Positions 6,631 through 15,112 are shown, counted from the first letter of the stretch. The stretch: DNA of 19,035 nucleotides from an uncultured Collinsella sp. (GCA_900557455.1 USSM01000012.1:1-19035); one strand, 5' to 3'. Translations and numbers: made by a program. Notes: generated by a model not told the origin, from the letters alone.

Positions 6631-6644
6631 TTTGTTGCTCAACA
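6631..6644. repeat. 14-bp direct repeat, left copy
   Basis: TTTGTTGCTCAACA recurs exactly at 7420-7433, inside the end of the HsdS-like frame. The core TTGTTG-CT-CAACA is itself palindromic. The two copies bracket nearly all of the HsdS-like gene. Confidence 0.7.
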
Positions 6645-6725
6645 TTTAATGATCTCGCAGCGGTAAACTAAATGTGTCAGATTTGAAAGAATGACCAGCG
6701 GTTTTCCCTGCGGAAAGGTGCGCCC

Positions 6726-7478
6726 GTGAGATCGGAGAATGAGCGAGTTCACTATAGGACTAGGTTTGAGCTTCGTCCTTGTAAGGAAAACTCACTTGCA
6801 ATTGTTTCAGCTTATAAATCGAGGTTTAACGAGATGTTTGAAGGAGCGGCTGCAGAAAGACAATCCCTTTCTAGCATTGTTTGGTTTCAAGAGGGGCCGG
6901 GCGTGCGCAACTATCAGTATACGTCTCATGGGGTGAAGCTGCTGAATGTCGCGAATCTCCGCGATGGCAAGTTGGATACATCTAATACAGATCGCTATAT
7001 TTCAGAAACTGAGGCGTATGGAAGGTACAAGCATTTTTTAGTCGACGCTGGAGACCTAATCATCGCTTCGTCTGGGATTAAGGTGGAGTACTTTGAAAAG
7101 AAGATGGGGTTTGCCAATAAAGACCAATTGCCTCTTTGCATGAACACGAGCACCATACGATTCAAGCCAATTGATCCCAGCGTAATCGACATGCAGTACT
7201 TTATGTATTACCTGAAGTCGGAAGACTTTAAGCGTCAATTGGATCGTAACATTACGGGGTCCGCCCAGCTCAATTTCGGTCCCTCTCATTTAAAACGAAT
7301 GACCATCCCCGTCCCGTCCATTATGCTTCAGAGGCAGTTTTCCGAATTCGTTCAACATGTCGACAAACTGCGGTTTATATTGCTTGAAAACCCTTCGCCT
7401 ATGTTTGGCCACCGTTCATTTTGTTGCTCAACAAATAGTGGTAATGGCGGGGTTATTTTAGAGGCAAAGGATTATTAA
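6726..7478 (+). CDS. Orphan half of a type I restriction specificity subunit (HsdS fragment)
   Basis: A 250-residue frame that resembles one half of HsdS, the subunit that selects the DNA target of type I restriction-modification enzymes. Residues 31-40 (KSRFNEMFEG) look like the helix end that precedes a target-recognition domain. Residues 45-205 look like one such domain, with LLNVANLRDGKL, GDLIIASSGI and NFGPSHLKRMTIPVPS. Residues 205-216 (FSEFVQHVDKLR) begin the next conserved helix, after which the sequence turns unrelated. Full HsdS has two domains and about 400 residues, so this is a truncated copy, a relic or a silent cassette. The GTG start at 6726 has GGAAAGG seven bases upstream. 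No hsdM or hsdR is present. Base composition is clearly AT-richer than flanking genes. Confidence 0.75.
   Translation: MRSENERVHYRTRFELRPCKENSLAIVSAYKSRFNEMFEGAAAERQSLSSIVWFQEGPGVRNYQYTSHGVKLLNVANLRDGKLDTSNTDRYISETEAYGRYKHFLVDAGDLIIASSGIKVEYFEKKMGFANKDQLPLCMNTSTIRFKPIDPSVIDMQYFMYYLKSEDFKRQLDRNITGSAQLNFGPSHLKRMTIPVPSIMLQRQFSEFVQHVDKLRFILLENPSPMFGHRSFCCSTNSGNGGVILEAKDY
7420..7433. repeat. 14-bp direct repeat, right copy
   Basis: Exact second copy of TTTGTTGCTCAACA from 6631-6644. It lies about 45 bases after the point where HsdS similarity ends, which makes it a candidate recombination scar. Confidence 0.7.
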
Positions 7479-7525
7479 GCCCCGGCGTTTTAATGCAACT
7501 TGGATACGTATGGAGGATGGTCAGC

Positions 7526-10500
7526 ATGGCTAAATCCAAACTTTCTGAAATCTTTATTCGTCGTGTTGACGAGATTGCGGCTCAGCTAGATGGCGCTAAG
7601 TCTGCAGTTTTCTTTCAGGGCCTTACACCGTACATGTTTCGTGAGCTTGCGGGGCATCCTTCTGCCGTATGGGGGCTTGCCGATGCCATTGATTCCAATG
7701 GATGCTTGGGCTTGGATTTACTTGCTCAGCTCAAAAAGAGCGCCTTTGGATGCCTGATGAATGAAGATGGACCCGTCCTTCTGCCATACGAAGTTTTGAT
7801 TGACCTGCGCGGCGCTGTCGGCGAACTGTACGAGGGCAACATTGTAGTTGTTCGCAACAACCTGTTTGATGACATGGGGGAGTATCCTTCGCCGGCTTCA
7901 GCCGAGGCGCTCGACGAGGCTGCTCGCGAATTGGACGGGTCACCCAAGGGCGCCACTGCCGACAAGTACTATGCAAGCGTTCGACGGGTCGGTGATGGCT
8001 ATCTGACGATGCCGGTGACGGTGGACGATGCCATTTCGCTCTCTTATATTGACTTGTTCGAAGTGCCCCGCACCATGCCACAATTTAATGCCTCTACTGC
8101 GGGTGCCCGGGTTGTTGTTCCCGGCGATGAGTATGCTGCGTGCCGTTTGGCCCTGTGTGATGGTAATGCCCAGCCGGTTAGTTTTATTGTTGATGACCAG
8201 TTGTTTGAGGTTCGAGAGCAGTCGGAGAGACTCGTAACGCTTGTCCATACGGCTTCTCTTCTGTCTGCACTTGATGTTCCCTTCGCCATTGTTGCTCAAA
8301 AACCGCAGCAAGAGTCCGAAGTTCCCAACGGCAATCGACTCCTTCCGATTCTTAAACGCTACTGGGGAGATGGGGCGGACTTCCGCGAGTTAAAAATTTA
8401 TAAGGACCCCTCGAGGGGCAAGGAGATGCAGCTCGTCTCTCAGGGCGAAATTGCGTCTTTTGCTGTCGAGCAAGCTGAACGAGCTCAGAGGGGAGAGGAT
8501 GGTTTCTCGAACATCTTTGTGACGGCGCCTACCGGTGCGGGTAAATCTTTGCTGTTCCAGTTGCCTGCCTTGTATCTTGCCTTGGAATACAACCTTTTGA
8601 CGCTCGTGATAGAGCCGCTCAAGTCGCTTATGCACGATCAGGTCGCTGGGCTTAAGGCGCGTGGGGTCAAAGACGTTATTGCCCTTAATTCCGATATCTC
8701 TTACCAGCAGCGTTTGGAGGGATATCGCAAGATTGCCGATGGTTCGGTATCGATCGTCTACCTCGCTCCCGAGCTTCTGCTGGAGTCTTCGATTGACACC
8801 ATTTTGAATGGTCGCCGTTTGGGCTTGGTGGTTGTTGACGAGGTGCATACGGTATCTTCTTGGGGTAGGGAGTTTCGACCTGATTATTGGTATCTGGGCT
8901 CTTACCTTAAGAGGCTCAGGGCTAATGGGGGATCGTTCCCAATCTTTTGCCTTACCGCCACCGCCGTTTATGGTGGCAAGGACGATATGGTCGCCGGCAC
9001 GTTGCGCGATCTTGAGCTGGACAATTGCAAACTGTATATCGGCAGTCCTCGACGCGATGATATCGATTTTGATATCCGCTGTCTCGATAAGGCCGACCAC
9101 CCCGGTTTGATCGAGGACGTTAAACGCGATCTTGCCATCGACTGGATTTGTAACGCGGTCGCGCAAAACGACCATGCGCTGGTTTACTGCCCTTATAGAA
9201 CTCAGGTTGCTCAAATCGTTGAGAACCAGCCGTGCGGTAGTAAGGTTCTCGGTTTTCACGCTGGGTACGAAAGGGATTACAAGAAGTACGTTAGCGAGGC
9301 GTTTTCTTCGGGCCAGTGTCGCGTGATGGTCGCAACCAAGGCGTTTGGCATGGGTGTTGACATTAGCGACATTAACGCCGTCTACCACTATGCCCCAACG
9401 GGCAACCTTTCAGATTACGTGCAAGAGATTGGTCGAGGAGCGCGCAAGAAAGGGCTTCGCGCCGTGGCGACAGTTGATTTCTTTGCTCAAGACGTGCGTT
9501 ATGCTCGACAGTTGTATTCGCTTTCCGGCTTTTATCAGTGGCAGCTCAAAGAAATCATGGCAAAGCTCTACAGGATGTACACCAGTAAGCCTGTCGGCAA
9601 ACGCACTGAGAATATGCTGGTTTCGCCGGACTCTTTTTCTTATCTGTTTGCCAGGGAGTCTGACCGTACTAAGAAAACCAACTTGGTTAAGTCGGCTTTG
9701 ATGATGGTCGCGCGCGATCTGGAAGATCGGTTTAACTACCCCGTGATTATCGTTAAACCGAAGCCTTCGTATACAACGCAATACGTTTGCATTAGCAAAG
9801 ACCAGGAGGAATATTTCCTCCGTCGGTACGGTCGATATGTCGAACTTTTGACAAAGGGGAATACGCGAGTTGAAAAGCATGAGGGACAGGGTGATGTTCA
9901 GGTTCGCGATATGGGCGGAATCTACTGCCTCCAGGCATCGAAAATGTGGGAAGACAGGTTTCCCAATTTAACGTTCGTCGACTTTAAGCGCCGTTTATTT
10001 GGTGGTGAGATTTGTAGCGACAGCGACTCTCCGGCAGTGTCTTGCCGTCGAATTCTCGACATTGAATATCGACAGATATTTAGCTCCGTTGAGAATAAGT
10101 TCCGCAAGTATCTCGATGCAATTAAGGCTGCGCTTGAGGAGCTTATGCTCGAAGGGCGTTTTACCAAGGATGACTTCGCAAAGGCATTGCGCATGCAGCT
10201 GGGGGTGACAAAGCTGCCGTTTGATGTACGACTTCTGTTTGAGGCGCTGCTTCGTCCAACGTCAAGCGGTTACAGCACGCTTGGTGATATGTCATTCAAG
10301 TGCATTGTCCGCATAGCGAATCAAAAGCATCTTGTGCAACGCAACACGCAATACAAAGTGAATCGTCAACACCTCGAGAGCTCCATGAGATGTCTGTCCG
10401 ACGCCCTGCCCAAGTTGGCGCCGAAAGAAGGGGGCTCGGGCAAGCATCGGCGACTCTTCCTGGATACGAATGGTCCCAATGTCCGCCTCTCGTTCGCTGA

Positions 10501-11386
10501 AGTTCTGCAGACTTTAAACCTTGCAAGTTATGAGATTCGTGGCGGCGAGAATCCGGAAATTTCCGTTTGGGTTAAAGACGCGGATAAGCTGAAATCGCTT
10601 TCTATGGACGCACGCTACAGCAATCAAGTGCTTCGCGAGCAGGATGCGCGCCACGATTATTCTGCGCGTGTGATGAAGCGCTTCTTTGAGGTTAAGTTGT
10701 CCAATGAAGCTCGCTGGGATCTTATTGAGGACTACTTCTTGGGCAACGACGATCAAGTTGCCGCGGTGTTGGGTATTTCTGGCGTACCAGCATTAGATGC
10801 TGGGGGCCTGTCTGGTCGTGAGACAGATGATTTTAGTGATGCATCGCCAGACTCGGCGTCGGGGAATGGTTCCGAGTCCTCTAGCATAATGGCTGGCTTG
10901 CGTGCGCTTCGCGAGATGCGCAACAAGACCACGCCGCTTGCTTCTCAGCAAAAGGGAACGCTGACGGGAGACTTCTCTGAGGATAATGGACGTTCGCGGT
11001 CAGGGTCTCCACGCGTAAAAATTGTTCCTCCTGTTGCGATTGTTGACGAGGGCGATTCCTTTGAAGGCTGTCCTCCGTTTAAGGTGTGGAATAAAGTCCG
11101 CGGCGATGTGACGACGACCGATGCTCTGAATGAGGCTACGGAGCTCAAGAGGGAAATCGGTAGAGTTGGTTACGAGGCTCCTTTGTATCGCCCGACGCTT
11201 AAGGTCGAGAAGACCGGGGATGAGCTTCATCCGCTTTTGGCTTGGGAGGTTGCCAACGCAATGCTTTTTGATGCGGCTCAGGTTGACGAGTTTGCCCTTG
11301 TGCAAGGTGTTGCTGGCTGGACTGCGTATCTGTTGGGGCGCGGTACGGCAGCTAAGGAGTTAAAGCGATTGGTGAAAATAAGGTAG
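7526..11386 (+). CDS. Large RecQ-like DNA helicase with novel flanking regions
   Basis: A 1286-residue protein with a superfamily 2 helicase core at about residues 300-690. Seen: Walker A TGAGKS (K340), Walker B DEVH at 438-441, the RecQ-type aromatic-rich loop VSSWGREFRPDY just after it, motif III LTATA at 476-480, motif V ATKAFGMGVDI near 603-613, and motif VI QEIGRGARKKG with R637 and R640. The cysteine-rich zinc subdomain and HRDC domain of RecQ are not seen. About 300 residues before and 600 after the core match nothing I recognise; near 1095-1125 is an acidic Ser-rich linker, then a C-terminal domain from about 1170. The start at 7526 has GGAGG nine bases upstream. It follows the HsdS fragment by 47 bases, probably in one transcript. 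Low GC and company suggest an acquired defence-type gene; that role is inference. Confidence 0.85.
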   Translation: MAKSKLSEIFIRRVDEIAAQLDGAKSAVFFQGLTPYMFRELAGHPSAVWGLADAIDSNGCLGLDLLAQLKKSAFGCLMNEDGPVLLPYEVLIDLRGAVGELYEGNIVVVRNNLFDDMGEYPSPASAEALDEAARELDGSPKGATADKYYASVRRVGDGYLTMPVTVDDAISLSYIDLFEVPRTMPQFNASTAGARVVVPGDEYAACRLALCDGNAQPVSFIVDDQLFEVREQSERLVTLVHTASLLSALDVPFAIVAQKPQQESEVPNGNRLLPILKRYWGDGADFRELKIYKDPSRGKEMQLVSQGEIASFAVEQAERAQRGEDGFSNIFVTAPTGAGKSLLFQLPALYLALEYNLLTLVIEPLKSLMHDQVAGLKARGVKDVIALNSDISYQQRLEGYRKIADGSVSIVYLAPELLLESSIDTILNGRRLGLVVVDEVHTVSSWGREFRPDYWYLGSYLKRLRANGGSFPIFCLTATAVYGGKDDMVAGTLRDLELDNCKLYIGSPRRDDIDFDIRCLDKADHPGLIEDVKRDLAIDWICNAVAQNDHALVYCPYRTQVAQIVENQPCGSKVLGFHAGYERDYKKYVSEAFSSGQCRVMVATKAFGMGVDISDINAVYHYAPTGNLSDYVQEIGRGARKKGLRAVATVDFFAQDVRYARQLYSLSGFYQWQLKEIMAKLYRMYTSKPVGKRTENMLVSPDSFSYLFARESDRTKKTNLVKSALMMVARDLEDRFNYPVIIVKPKPSYTTQYVCISKDQEEYFLRRYGRYVELLTKGNTRVEKHEGQGDVQVRDMGGIYCLQASKMWEDRFPNLTFVDFKRRLFGGEICSDSDSPAVSCRRILDIEYRQIFSSVENKFRKYLDAIKAALEELMLEGRFTKDDFAKALRMQLGVTKLPFDVRLLFEALLRPTSSGYSTLGDMSFKCIVRIANQKHLVQRNTQYKVNRQHLESSMRCLSDALPKLAPKEGGSGKHRRLFLDTNGPNVRLSFAEVLQTLNLASYEIRGGENPEISVWVKDADKLKSLSMDARYSNQVLREQDARHDYSARVMKRFFEVKLSNEARWDLIEDYFLGNDDQVAAVLGISGVPALDAGGLSGRETDDFSDASPDSASGNGSESSSIMAGLRALREMRNKTTPLASQQKGTLTGDFSEDNGRSRSGSPRVKIVPPVAIVDEGDSFEGCPPFKVWNKVRGDVTTTDALNEATELKREIGRVGYEAPLYRPTLKVEKTGDELHPLLAWEVANAMLFDAAQVDEFALVQGVAGWTAYLLGRGTAAKELKRLVKIR

Positions 11387-11501
11387 GGGGTACTTAGCTT
11401 GATGGCGTTCCACCGTGAGCCGGGCTCTTGGTTGAGCAGCAACGGCCGCAACGGCGCTTGATTTGGGCCGAGTGTCGTAAACGCTTCTGCCGGCAAACGG
11501 G

Positions 11502-11507
11502 TATACT
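11502..11507 (+). promoter_or_regulatory. Possible -10 element for the tail-anchored protein gene
   Basis: TATACT precedes the gene by 58 bases. No good -35 hexamer is seen at 16-18 bases upstream. Confidence 0.4.
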
Positions 11508-11524
11508 CGAGTGAGCAAATTATC

Positions 11525-11547
11525 GGGGCGCCTTGGGCGCCCCTTTT
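11525..11547 (+). terminator. Terminator-like hairpin in the leader of the next gene
   Basis: GGGGCGCC (11525-11532) pairs with GGCGCCCC (11536-11543) and is followed by TTTT. It lies 139 bases after the helicase stop and 18 bases before the next start codon. It may end helicase transcription or act as an attenuator of the downstream gene. Confidence 0.65.
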
Positions 11548-11564
11548 ACGAGAAGGGCTGCACT

Positions 11565-12017
11565 ATGGCCGAGCTTGAGTCCCAACCATTGTCTGCCGAG
11601 GAGCGCGCCGAGTTGGAAGAGCTCCGCGCCGAGAAGGCACGCCGCGAGGCTCAGGAAGAGGCTCGTCGCGAGCGTGAGGAGCTGGCTGCCCTGCGTGCCG
11701 AGCGCGCGAAGGCCGAGGAGGCCGCCGCGAACGCCGCGCTCGCGCCCAAGGCCGCGCCCAAGCCCGCCGCCGCGAAGCCTGCGCCTGCCGCGCCCAAACC
11801 TCAGCCTAAAAAGGCCGCCCGCCCCAAGCCCGCCGAGCCCACGCCGAGCCGTGACGAGATGACCTTTGCCCAGCGCATGGTCACCTCCAAGGAGCCTGCG
11901 GGCGAGAATGAGATCCCCGGTATGGCCCCGGCTCAAAAGATCATCATCGTGCTCGCCCTCATCGCGTTTATCGTCTTTATGGTCTACACGATCACGGGCA
12001 GCATGGGCCTGCACTAA
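11565..12017 (+). CDS. Small tail-anchored coiled-coil protein, function unknown
   Basis: A 150-residue protein not assignable to a named family. Residues 8-58 are rich in Glu, Arg, Ala and Leu with heptad-like spacing and are probably coiled coil. Residues 59-95 are an Ala/Pro/Lys-rich extended linker. Near the C-terminus IIIVLALIAFIVFMVYTI (about 126-143) is a single membrane segment, followed by only a few residues. There is no signal peptide, so the bulk should face the cytoplasm with the tail in the membrane. The ATG at 11565 follows GAGAAGGG by seven bases. The gene is high-GC again, unlike the helicase block, and pncB follows after 84 bases, so the two may be co-transcribed. Confidence 0.75.
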   Translation: MAELESQPLSAEERAELEELRAEKARREAQEEARREREELAALRAERAKAEEAAANAALAPKAAPKPAAAKPAPAAPKPQPKKAARPKPAEPTPSRDEMTFAQRMVTSKEPAGENEIPGMAPAQKIIIVLALIAFIVFMVYTITGSMGLH

Positions 12018-12101
12018 TCTGTTCGCGCTGGGCGCCATGCCTGAACACTCTGTCCTTGTCCAACCCTCAACTTCTGCACAACGCATCCGAAAGGTCGCCC
12101 C

Positions 12102-13607
12102 ATGGCTTTGACCGACATCTCGCATCCCACCGACATTGCAATGCTCACCGATCTGTACGAGCTCACTATGGCCCAGGGCCTGTGGGAGAGCGGCAAGGCC
12201 AATGAGCAGGGTTGTTTTACCGCGTTTTACCGCGACCATCCCTTTGGTAGCGCCTACGCCGTCATGTGCGGTACCGCCGAGCTGCCCGAGCTGGTGGAGA
12301 ACCTGCGCTTTACGCCCGAGGATATCGACTACCTTGCCTCGCTCCAGGCTCCTGCCGGCGGCGCGATGTTCAAGCCTGGATTCCTCGACTACCTGCGCGA
12401 TTTTCGTGCGCACGTGAACATTGACGCCGTCCCCGAGGGCGAGCTCGTCTTTCCGCGCGAGCCCATGGTGCGCGTCACCGGCCCCGCGCTGGAGTGCCAG
12501 CTGCTCGAGACAGCGCTGCTCAACATCGTTGGCTTCCAGACACTTGTTGCCACCAAGACGGCACGCGTGGTGTTGGCGGCGGACGGCCGTCCCGTGGCCG
12601 AGTTTGGCCTGCGCCGAGCCCAGGGCCCCGATGGCGGCCTGGCCGTCGCGCGCGCGAGCTACGTTGCCGGCTGTTCCTCTACGTCTAATGTGCTCGCCGG
12701 TCGCCGCTACGGTATTCCCGTCTTTGGCACGCATGCGCACAGCTGGGTGATGAGCTTCGATTCCGAGCTCGAGGCCTTCCGTGCCTTTGCCAAGTCGAGC
12801 CCCAAGAATTGCACGCTGCTCATCGACACCTACGATGTGCGTGAGGGCTGCGAGCATGCCATTACGGTTGCCAAGGAGATGGAGGCGGCGGGCGAGCGCC
12901 TGTCGGCTATTCGCATCGACTCAGGCGACCTGGCCAAGCTTTCCAAGTATGTCCGCGGTCGTTTCGATGCCGAGGGCCTGCCCTATGTGGGGATCTCGGT
13001 TTCCAACGATCTGGACGAGTACACGATTCAGTCGCTGCTCGACCAGGGCGCGCCCATCGATAGCTTTGGCGTGGGCACCAAGCTCGCGACCTGCTACGAC
13101 CAGCCGGCGCTGGGCGGCGTGTACAAGCTTTCCGCCCGCCGTGCGAGCGAGGCGGACCCGTGGACGCCGGTGGTTAAGCTCTCCGAGCAGCCCTACAAGC
13201 GCACGATCCCGGGCGTTCAGCGCGTGCGCCGCTATTACGACGGCTTTGGTGGCCCGATCTGCGACATGATCTATGACGAGGATCATCTGGCGGGGGAGGG
13301 CGCCGCGCGTGGCAATACCCTCGTGGCCGTGAACGATGCAGCCCTGGTGACCGACGTGTCTGAGCTTGAGTATCGCGAGCTGCTGGTGCCGATCGTGCGC
13401 GATGGCAGCGCTGTTGCACCGCGCGAGAGTATCGAGGACGCACGCGAGCGTTGCGCCTGGGCACTTGACCATCTGGATCCGGTCTACAAGCGCTTCCTGT
13501 ACCCGCAGACCTATGTGGTGGGCATGGAGCAGGGCCTGGCACAGGTGCGCGACGAGCTCGTGCGCAAGAACATGGCCGCGGCTTCTGCCTTTCCCTGGGC
13601 TCACTAA
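12102..13607 (+). CDS. pncB: Nicotinate phosphoribosyltransferase
   Basis: A 501-residue enzyme that joins nicotinate and PRPP, with ATP hydrolysis, to give nicotinate mononucleotide in NAD salvage (Preiss-Handler pathway, EC 6.3.4.21). Seen: the N-terminal MLTDLYELTMAQG found in nearly all members, EFGLRRAQGPDGG for substrate binding, GTHAHSWVMSF at 209-219 with the conserved His213 expected to be phosphorylated, IRIDSGDL at 270-277, and FGVGTKL further on for the phosphate. Length agrees with the longer bacterial type. The start at 12102 has CGAAAGG seven bases upstream. It lies between the tail-anchored gene and an element-B palindrome and has no NAD-pathway neighbour in the window. Confidence 0.96.
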   Translation: MALTDISHPTDIAMLTDLYELTMAQGLWESGKANEQGCFTAFYRDHPFGSAYAVMCGTAELPELVENLRFTPEDIDYLASLQAPAGGAMFKPGFLDYLRDFRAHVNIDAVPEGELVFPREPMVRVTGPALECQLLETALLNIVGFQTLVATKTARVVLAADGRPVAEFGLRRAQGPDGGLAVARASYVAGCSSTSNVLAGRRYGIPVFGTHAHSWVMSFDSELEAFRAFAKSSPKNCTLLIDTYDVREGCEHAITVAKEMEAAGERLSAIRIDSGDLAKLSKYVRGRFDAEGLPYVGISVSNDLDEYTIQSLLDQGAPIDSFGVGTKLATCYDQPALGGVYKLSARRASEADPWTPVVKLSEQPYKRTIPGVQRVRRYYDGFGGPICDMIYDEDHLAGEGAARGNTLVAVNDAALVTDVSELEYRELLVPIVRDGSAVAPRESIEDARERCAWALDHLDPVYKRFLYPQTYVVGMEQGLAQVRDELVRKNMAAASAFPWAH

Positions 13608-13609
13608 TG

Positions 13610-13646
13610 AAATGATCCCTTGGGGACGGAGGAAAACAGATCATTT
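13610..13646. repeat. Element B palindrome, single copy
   Basis: AAATGATC (13610-13617) pairs with GATCATTT (13639-13646) around the same TTGGGGACGGAGGAAAA loop seen twice at 1593-1688, with one base changed (CAGATC instead of CGGATC). It begins two bases after the pncB stop codon and ends 37 bases before proB. Confidence 0.9.
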
Positions 13647-13683
13647 TCTCGCCCGCCCACTCAACATTCGATTGGTTTGACGC

Positions 13684-14811
13684 ATGACGACTTCTTATAA
13701 AACGATGGTGGTAAAGATCGGTTCGTCCACGGTGGTGGGTGCCGACGGCAAGGTCAACCGCTCCTTTATCGGCGGACTTGCCGATCAGGCCGCAGCGCTG
13801 CGCAAGCTCGGCTGGCGTCTGGTCGTGGTGAGCTCGGGCGCTATCGCCTGCGGCTATCCCGTGCTGGGCTTCGACCGCAAACCGGTCGGCGATCTGCCGA
13901 GCCTGCAGGCCTGCGCCTCGGCCGGCCAGTGCATCATCTCGTCGGCTTACGACGAGGAGTTCCACGCGCGCGACCTGCTCACCTCGCTCGTGCTGCTCAC
14001 GCGCCACGATACGGCCCGTCGCACGTCCTACCTGCACGCGCGCGATGCCCTGCTGCGCCTGGTGGAGCTTGGCGTGGTGCCGGTCGTCAACGAGAACGAT
14101 ACCGTTACCGTCGATGAGATCAAGTTTGGCGACAACGACACGCTGGCGGCGCTTGTAAGCTGCCTGGTCTCTGCCGATCTTTGCGTGACGCTCTCGGACA
14201 TCGATGGCCTCTACACCGCCAATCCGCACGTGGATCCGACGGCCGAGTTTGTCCCGGTCGTGCATAAGATCGATGCCAAGATCATCGCCTCGGCGGGCGA
14301 TTCTTCCACATCGGTGGGCACGGGCGGCATGATCACCAAGATCCGCGCGAGCCGCATTCTGATGACGGCGGGCATTCAGAGCGTGATATGCTCGGGCGAG
14401 GAGCCCGATGCGCTCGTGCGCCTCGCTCGCGGCGAGAGTGTGGGCACGCTGTTCGATCCGCCGGCGGAGCGTCTGGACATTGCGCCCCGCAAGCTGTGGA
14501 TCGCGCTGGGCGACAAGGCGCATGGCTCGGTGACGGTCGATGACGGCGCCGCGAAGGCGCTGGTCAGCCGTGGCTCGTCCTTGCTCGCGGTGGGTATTCG
14601 CGAGGTCGATGGCACGTTTGCCGAGGGCGATGTGCTCGATGTGTGCGACCCGAGCGGTATGGTTGTCGCCCGCGGTATCGCCGAGGCCGATTCGGACGTG
14701 CTGGAGCTTGCAGCCGGACGCCGCCAGGACCAGATTGCCGGCAACCGCCTGCTGGCAGACCTGGCCGAGAAGCCCGCGGTACACAGGGATAATCTGATCG
14801 TCTTCGCATAA
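13684..14811 (+). CDS. proB: Glutamate 5-kinase
   Basis: A 375-residue enzyme that phosphorylates glutamate to gamma-glutamyl phosphate, the first and normally proline-inhibited step of proline synthesis. The amino-acid kinase domain (1-255) shows VVKIGSSTV with Lys11, VVSSGAIACG, PVVNENDTV, FGDNDTLAALV, LSDIDGLYTANP and GTGGMITKIRAS. The C-terminal PUA domain starts near 275 (RKLWIALGDKAHGSVTVDDG) and is full length. The start at 13684 has only a weak ribosome-binding site. The partner gene proA is 1.9 kb downstream on the same strand, separated by a convergent peptidase gene and repeats, so the usual proBA operon is split. A terminator follows the stop. Confidence 0.96.
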   Translation: MTTSYKTMVVKIGSSTVVGADGKVNRSFIGGLADQAAALRKLGWRLVVVSSGAIACGYPVLGFDRKPVGDLPSLQACASAGQCIISSAYDEEFHARDLLTSLVLLTRHDTARRTSYLHARDALLRLVELGVVPVVNENDTVTVDEIKFGDNDTLAALVSCLVSADLCVTLSDIDGLYTANPHVDPTAEFVPVVHKIDAKIIASAGDSSTSVGTGGMITKIRASRILMTAGIQSVICSGEEPDALVRLARGESVGTLFDPPAERLDIAPRKLWIALGDKAHGSVTVDDGAAKALVSRGSSLLAVGIREVDGTFAEGDVLDVCDPSGMVVARGIAEADSDVLELAAGRRQDQIAGNRLLADLAEKPAVHRDNLIVFA

Positions 14812-14825
14812 TGGGTCGACGCTGC

Positions 14826-14925
14826 GCGCCGCCCAGAGCGACAATTTGTCATTCAAAAGGCGAGGCATGACCATCAGGTCTATGTCTCGCCTTTTTCATG
14901 CCAACTTGTTCGCTCTGGGCGGCGC
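14826..14925. repeat. 16-bp inverted repeats bracketing the proB terminator
   Basis: GCGCCGCCCAGAGCGA (14826-14841) and its perfect complement (14910-14925) flank the terminator hairpin, with CAA/TTG extending the match apart from one extra base. The whole 100 bases can fold as one long nested structure. Confidence 0.8.
14855..14896 (+). terminator. Intrinsic terminator of proB
   Basis: AAAAGGCGAG (14855-14864) pairs with CTCGCCTTTT (14886-14895), with further inner ACC/GGT pairs, and ends in a T run. Its A-rich left flank lets it also work on the minus strand, for the convergent peptidase gene. Confidence 0.88.
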
Positions 14926-15023
14926 TCGCTTCTTTTCTTCGACCTGCGACTTAAAGCCACTCGCTTAGGGGCGTTTTCGCTTTCCGTCCTCTACCTGCGA
15001 TGGCCGTAACGCCGGCATATCGT

Positions 15024-15092
15024 AAGTTGCGGTGAAATAGGGATGGCTTGGCGGCTTTAAAGCCTTTAACAGTCCCTATTTCACCGCAACTT
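15024..15092. repeat. Element D palindrome with 20-bp arms
   Basis: Bases 15024-15043 and 15073-15092 are perfect complements (GTTGCGGTGAAATAGGGA on the left arm). The 29-base centre holds the 12-bp palindrome GGCTTTAAAGCC (15053-15064). Read on the minus strand the left side carries AATAGGGACTG, the GGGAC core shared with the other elements. Confidence 0.85.
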
Positions 15093-15112
15093 GTTGAGGC
15101 GGCGGGGTCCCA

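Noticed and set aside
8390..9388. A 332-codon minus-strand frame opposite the helicase core
   Set aside because: It covers the most conserved helicase motifs on the plus strand, which are certain; no domain is seen in the antisense product.
11520..12857. A 445-codon minus-strand frame opposite the tail-anchored gene and pncB
   Set aside because: Antisense shadow with low-complexity Gly/Arg/Leu runs and no recognisable domain or ribosome-binding site.
13174..14874. A 566-codon minus-strand frame across the end of pncB and proB
   Set aside because: It is the antisense shadow of two well-supported high-GC genes and runs through their intergenic palindrome.
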